From assembly GCA_033060915.1 (NCBI GenBank), contig CM065383.1, positions 14,228,501 through 14,292,500 on the forward strand: 64,000 nt of DNA, read 5' to 3'. The position numbers were made by a program, and so were the translations under genes. This document shows positions 59,701 through 64,000 of this stretch, one piece after another. Position 1 is the stretch's first letter. The number at the start of each line of letters is the position of its first letter. The stretch comes from Euryodendron excelsum (lineage: Eukaryota; Streptophyta; Magnoliopsida; Ericales; Pentaphylacaceae). The notes below the pieces were generated by a model, which was given only the letters and a program-made list of their open reading frames with translations, had not been told where the DNA came from and ran no database searches.

Positions 59701-61304
59701 AAATTTAGAAGCGTCCATCTAACATAGGTAGATGGTTTAGAATCCTCAATAAAATGCCAAGAATCATAAGAATGGCTTGACTAAAATACAATTTTTTTTC
59801 ACTTGCTAAGTTGGTTATCAATGATAACCCCCAACCCAAAAAAAAAAAAGAAGTAAAACCGTTAAGCAAATTTAATAATCACAGTAGTATTTCAATCATG
59901 AACCATATTGGGGGAGAGTGAAGACAAACAAAAAGAAAAAAGGATCAGGGATAAAGATTGAGTAGCTTAACCATACCACTCAAAACACAATGCTATTGAA
60001 GGTTAACCAAAAAAAGGCATCGCCACTAGCACCACCATTTTCCAACCAATCAATGAAGCATTCAAGAAAAAAACACAGCAGATAATTCCAATACGCTGAC
60101 AAAAGAAGAAACAAAGTTATGTGGTAATGGCTCACCTACAACCGCAAGTACTCTCCAATTAAGAAAAAGTCCCAACAAATATGCAAGCATTATTCCAATT
60201 GTAACTGCGAGCTACGAAGGGGAAAACAAGGATATGGTTTTAGCAAGTTGCTTTAGGTCGTTGAAGATGGATATTAACTGAAGCAATGTGGATAGAATGC
60301 TGAATTAGAAAAAGTAAAAAACCCAACCTGGTTCACAGACCCAAGACTTCCTCTCATGTTTTGAGGTGCTATTTCAGCAATATATACAGGCACCTGAGGA
60401 CAACCAACAAAAGCACTGCTTTTGACGTTTTCAAAACAATTCCCAACGGGACACTCGACGAAATGATGTGATTAAACGTTACCGTGTAAGAAATTATGCC
60501 CACGCCGAATCCTTCCAACAACCTTCCCATGTATAAAAAAGAGGAATCCTATAGACAACAGCCACATTAGTAAATGATATTTGATACAGCAAGATACAAA
60601 AGTCACTAAGTTATTTCTCACTTTGGCAAATGAAATCGTGAGCCAACCAATTATATTAGGAATCGAAGCAATCATTAGCGACTGCAATGCAATGAAACAA
60701 ACACCATTTAGAAGTTCGTTTTCACACTACTTGCTAATGCAGAAAATAACTCAACAAAATCACAAGCACTAGATATCTAATCATCCTTACCCCTTTCCGC
60801 CCAATGTACTCCGCAATCTGCCCACTAGCTATCGCACCAACCATGGCACCCACATTCGATAAAGAACCAAATACAGAGAACTGGCCACAGACGACACTTT
60901 GAATTTAAGAAAAATAAGATTTCTATATATACGCACAAACAAAGAAAGAAGTGAAACCTCTGAGATTGAAAGTCCAAGATCGCTGATAATCTCGGATTGC
61001 GTAGGGGAAGAGTATCCACACTGCAATTAACATCGTCGATATAAATATACGTGTATATCTATTTGATGTATAGAAAATGAATATCGAAATGGAGGGGTAA
61101 TAATAATATTACGGTGAAGCCGAATTGGATGGGGCCTAAGGCGACGACGAGGACGCAGAAGAGGACGGAGATGGAGCCGTCGCGGATGATTTGGGCGGAG
61201 GAACTCAGGAGGCTGGACTGCCTGGAGCCCATCCGGTACCAGCTCCCAGTGTTCAGCAATGGCTTCCTCAGCCCATCCTCGGCCGTCTCTTCTCTGTTAC
61301 TCAT
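53518..61304 (-). CDS. ERDL6: ERD6-like monosaccharide transporter (ERDL6-type)
   Basis: Eighteen exons on the minus strand, in order: 61304-61113, 61020-60958, 60880-60791, 60681-60622, 60548-60483, 60393-60328, 60211-60136, 59459-59395, 59303-59211, 59020-58940, 58793-58709, 54996-54950, 54868-54806, 54703-54644, 54486-54421, 54252-54193, 53850-53736, 53630-53518. All junctions are GT...AG and in phase, giving 486 residues, close to the Arabidopsis family member of this name. Signatures of the MFS sugar porter family: GRKG (112-115), PESPRWL (220-226), QQLSGIN (293-299), AGRR (342-345), PETKGR (471-476). The N-terminal LRKPLL (12-17) fits the LxxxLL tonoplast-targeting motif of ERD6-like carriers. 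By homology it should export glucose from the vacuole by proton symport; this is inference. Intron 11 is 3.7 kb, the others mostly below 1 kb. Confidence 0.93.
53701..53732 (+). repeat. AG microsatellite inside transporter intron 17
   Basis: Sixteen AG units on the plus strand (CT on the gene's strand) begin four bases after the 5' splice site of intron 17. The whole intron is only 105 bp, so the repeat makes up nearly a third of it. Confidence 0.9.
54997..58708 (-). other. Large intron 11 of the transporter gene
   Basis: 3712 bp between exons 11 and 12. I saw no coding domain of another protein and no LTR or clear terminal inverted repeat inside it. It includes a C-rich tract on the plus strand (G-rich in the transcript) at 58097-58142. 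Confidence 0.7.
58097..58142 (-). other. G-rich tract in transporter intron 11, quadruplex-prone
   Basis: The plus strand has at least six C runs of four or more, in the form CCCCACCCCACCCC. The transcript of the minus-strand gene therefore has repeated GGGG blocks separated by one to several bases, which fits the G-quadruplex pattern. It is followed on the plus strand by an A-rich tract. Confidence 0.7.
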
Positions 61305-61635
61305 TTTCTCGGCCTCTTCCTCTCACCTCTGTCTTCTTCTTCTTCTCCTTCTTCTTCTTCTTCTTCTTCGACTGAAAAGTCTTAACAAAAGGTCTTGAAG
61401 GGCACGAGGATGGATAAAGAAATGGATTAGTAGAAAGATAATATTTGCTCCCTTGGAAGCGCCAAAAAAGGAGGAGAAGCGATAAAAGCTGGAGATTGAA
61501 GGGACTGTTGGTGCTGACGAGGATTGGGCTGGGAGTTCCGACTATACAACAGGAGACGTGATCGCGACACACTACTACCGACGTGTCACCCCTCCCCTTC
61601 GAGACACTTGGCGGTGTCTTTTTGGCCATAAATAG
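61305..61635 (-). promoter_or_regulatory. 5' leader and proximal promoter region of the transporter gene
   Basis: Upstream of the start codon the gene strand has a GAA microsatellite (plus positions 61331-61369) 27-65 bases before the ATG, in the likely leader. About 330 bp separates the ATG from the start of a retroelement LTR at 61636. No clear TATA box was seen on the gene strand. This region is less AT-rich than the rest of the host island. Confidence 0.5.
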
Positions 61636-62122
61636 TGATAGGGGTAAAAATTAGCAGCTGACCAGACCATTCTTGGGTACTCCCTGACTAGTTACATCGG
61701 ACAAATTTAGACAGGTTACATTAGTGCGATGTACCAGGCGCCATTAGAGTTGTATTCTAAGTTTTTTGCTTGAATATCAGTTCTCATAACCTTGTCATTA
61801 GGATGGTTATTCCCCTGACTAAAAGTACGATCCATATCTTCTATCCACTATGCTTAATTTGGAGGCACAATTGATGCCCACAACCCACAATTCAAGGCAC
61901 AATCCCTGCTAACATCACTGTATAAATGGCAGTCATCATCTTCAAAAGAAGGTATGAGAAAATATCTACCCTTAAGCTTCATTACTTTGCTAAAATACTC
62001 TAGCCTAACTTTATCATCGGAGTGTCCTTGGCAGGCATCACACCAGTGTCCCCAATCGAAGTTTCCTTCCAATCATCCACACCAGAGCTTGAGAAGATCA
62101 CGCAAAGTTTACTGTATCATCA
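61636..62122 (+). repeat. 5' LTR of the third Retand-like element
   Basis: The right end (ACTGTATCATCA) is fixed by the primer-binding site that follows. Shared blocks with the LTR at 24154 are TTGGGTACTC, AAAGAAGGTATGAG, and GGAGTGTCCTTGGCAGGCATCACACCAGTG. The left end at TGATAGGGG is my choice from the family's TGATGG start; without a second LTR it is not confirmed. Confidence 0.6.
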
Positions 62123-62124
62123 GT

Positions 62125-62141
62125 TGGTGCCGTCTGTGGGA
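62125..62141 (+). promoter_or_regulatory. Primer-binding site of the third Retand-like element
   Basis: TGGTGCCGTCTGTGGGA, identical to that at 24876-24892 and likewise two bases after the LTR end. Confidence 0.75.
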
Positions 62142-62160
62142 ACGGCATTTTGGTTGTTTC

Positions 62161-63868
62161 ATAGTCTTGACTCGATTTGGTGCTACTTCAATCAGACTAG
62201 ACGAAGTAATGGAGGAACAAAGCACTGCTAGGATCGTTGCGTTAGAGCAGCAAATCATTGAAATGATGACTGCCATGAACCAACTTCAAGCTTGGAATTA
62301 GGAGTTGGAAAGAAGATTGTCACCGCCACCGGTGGCGTTGGTAGTAGTGGACCCTCTGTAAGCAGAAGATCCCTTGATACCTGCAGAACAGTAGGCAGCA
62401 AGGAACCAGGAAGGCAACGCCGGTGAAGGAGAGGACTACCCAGTGCTCTCTAGAGGAAACCCCCCTCAAAGGGGGGCTGGGGCCCATGCCAATGAAGCCC
62501 AAAGCTACATGGCCCAATCCAAGGCGATGGCAGTGGTGCTCCCAGAGCACACTGGCGAAACTCGTCCAGTATGGGACGAACAGTTGAAGGGGATGCAGGC
62601 TCAACTGGCCGGAGTAATTGCCACCGTAAAAGAAAAAGGTCCCAGCACGGCGGAAAAGTTGGTGAATAGGATAGACCCGCCCTTCACACCAACGATAATG
62701 AGGGTACTCTTACCACCAAAGTTCAGGATGCCCACTTTGGAGTCTTTTGATGGCATGAAAGACCCCCTGGATCATCTCATGACACATAAAGCTCTAATGG
62801 ACCTCCAGGCTGTTCCTGACGAGATTATGTGCAAAGCGTTTCCTACAACCCTCAAAGGCCTAGCCTAGATTTGGTTTCACAGACTTCCCCCCAGGACCAT
62901 CAGCAAATTCATAAATCTGAGCAGATTGTTCGTCAGCCACTACATTAGAGGGTAGAGGCACATAAGGCCCTCCACTTCCCTGTTCAACACTAAACAACGT
63001 GAGAAGGAGACTCTACGTGAGTTTGTCACTCGCTTCAACCAAGAGACTCTCTATGTGGATGACCTAGACCAGAAGGTGGCAGTAGTAGCTTTTATTTCAG
63101 GGGTCAAAACCCCAAAGTTCCTTTTCTCCCTGGCTAAGGATACGCCCAAGACTATGGCTGCACTAATGCTTCGAGCACAGAAGCACATGAACACAGAAGA
63201 TACCCTTAAAGCCAAGGAAGACCAGAAGAATGTTAGTCCAAATGTAGACAAGAAAAGGCTAGCTGAGGAGAAGAAAGATGACAAGGCAGAAAAAGCCCCT
63301 AGACTAATTGAGCAAAAGCCCAAGACAAAGGGCGATAAGGCCAAGCCAGCCAGACACAACCAGCACTTTACCTCCCTAAATGCTCCCCTAGATCAGGTGC
63401 TCTACGAGATCAAGGGGGACCCAACATTGAAATGGTCAGGACGAATGAGGTCCCCACTAGAGAAGACACCGACCAACAAGTGGTGTTGATTCCACCAAGA
63501 CCATGGCCATGATATAGAAGATTATTATGACCTTAAGCAGCAAGTGGAGAACCTGATCAAGCAATGAAGGTTGGGAAGATACATAACAAGGGACAGGTAT
63601 GACGAGAGGCGAGACCAGCCCCCCGGCAGGCTGAACGATGCAGCCTTGAGAGGGAATTGCAGAATCAGCAACCTATGGGAGAGATAAGGGTCATTTCTGG
63701 AGAATTCACAAGCAATGGTGAATCTTCATCTGCTAAGAAAAGGCACGCTAGGGAGGCCTAGAGTTAAAGGGAAGTCATGTCCATAAACCGATCAGTCAAA
63801 AGGTCTAGGGCAGATAATGCCCCCATCACATTCACCGATGAAGAAGTAGAGGCCATATGTCAACCCTA
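62161..63868 (+). pseudogene. gag and start of pro of the third Retand-like element
   Basis: The first codon expected from relatives (MV-TRSG) is ATA here at 62161-62163, an apparent G-to-A loss of the start. Coding blocks follow: LEQQIIEMMTAMNQL (coiled N-terminus), GAGAHANEAQSY, LPPKFRMPTLESFDGMKDPLDHL, DLQAVPDEIMCKAFPTTLKG, ETLREFVTRFNQETLYVDD, KVAVVAFISGVKTPKFLFSLAK, a Lys/Glu-rich linker, then FHQDHGHDIEDYYDLKQQVENLI. At least six in-frame stops interrupt it. The pre-protease FTDEEVEAICQP is the last part before the interruption. Confidence 0.85.
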
Positions 63869-64000
63869 TGTAAGCACCCCATTTTTACCCGCTCAACAAT
63901 CTTCGACCTGACGGAACTCCCTTTCAAAACTTCGTAAGTACATTCAAGCCCAAATCAACTTTCAAACCCCTATCCAATCATTCAACCGCTTATCAGGCCC
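63869..64000 (+). repeat. Start of a second Tat/Ogre-type LTR, running off the window
   Basis: TGTAAGCACCCCATTTTT at 63869 repeats the LTR start at 11874, and the next 100 bases are similar with many differences (about two thirds alike by eye). It is thus a different member of the same family. It interrupts a retroelement coding region, so it marks an insertion; the candidate target site is CCCTA at 63864-63868. Confidence 0.75.

Larger units (their letters stand above)
61636..63868 (+). mobile_element. Retand-like Tat element, cut by a second Tat/Ogre-type LTR
   Basis: An LTR-like region (61636-62122), the primer site, and gag plus the start of the pre-protease region, all on the plus strand. 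The sequence stops within the motif that reads FTDEEVEAICQP where relatives go on with HDDALVV; there the TGTAAGCACC start of a Tat/Ogre-type LTR interrupts it. The rest of the element must lie beyond the window, on the other side of the insert. Confidence 0.8.

Overview
The window is nuclear DNA from a flowering plant, most likely a eudicot. Three intron-containing host genes have clear plant families: a HANABA TARANU-like GATA factor, an alpha/beta hydrolase, and an 18-exon ERD6-like sugar transporter. A small piece of chloroplast psbC is integrated in the nuclear DNA, and most of the remainder is old Ty3/gypsy LTR retrotransposon sequence of the Tat type, recognised by a second archaeal-type RNase H after the first.

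Layout. Positions 1-16641 hold the 3' part of a large Tat/Ogre-type element on the plus strand: broken gag/pol, an antisense ORF with a DUF7745-like domain, a tandem-repeat spacer, a polypurine tract and a 4.77-kb 3' LTR. It abuts, and by inference is inserted in, an older minus-strand Retand-like element (16642-22722). After about 1.4 kb of unassigned DNA comes a second Retand-like element with both LTRs and a perfect 5-bp target duplication (24149-36072). It carries gag-pol, an array of more than 25 short hairpin repeats, and an antisense ORF of the Putative gypsy type transposon (PF04195) kind. From 36073 to 61600 is the host gene island: the GATA gene (plus strand, 39061-40066), about 10 kb of AT-rich intergenic DNA with MITE-like elements and the psbC fragment, the hydrolase (plus strand, 49985-53201) and the transporter (minus strand, 53518-61304). 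The last two genes converge with 316 bp between their stop codons. A third Retand-like element starts about 330 bp upstream of the transporter start codon (61636) and is cut at 63869 by the start of another Tat/Ogre-type LTR that runs off the window.

All retroelement reading frames are broken. Many in-frame stops look like C-to-T or G-to-A changes (CAG, CAA or TGG codons turned into stops), as expected for ageing methylated repeats. Two Retand-like copies have also lost the protease catalytic Asp and one the integrase catalytic Glu. No retroelement here can be autonomous as read.

The host genes look intact by splice-site and motif reading: GATA factor 240 aa in 2 exons, hydrolase 319 aa in 4 exons with a complete Ser-Asp-His triad, transporter 486 aa in 18 exons with all MFS sugar-porter signatures and an N-terminal LxxxLL motif. 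I found no CRISPR array, no bacterial operon, no tRNA or rRNA gene, and no clearly undescribed system. The most unusual material is the antisense ORFs in two retroelement types, the hairpin satellite with a higher-order duplication, and an 87-bp duplication at the LTR/polypurine-tract junction.
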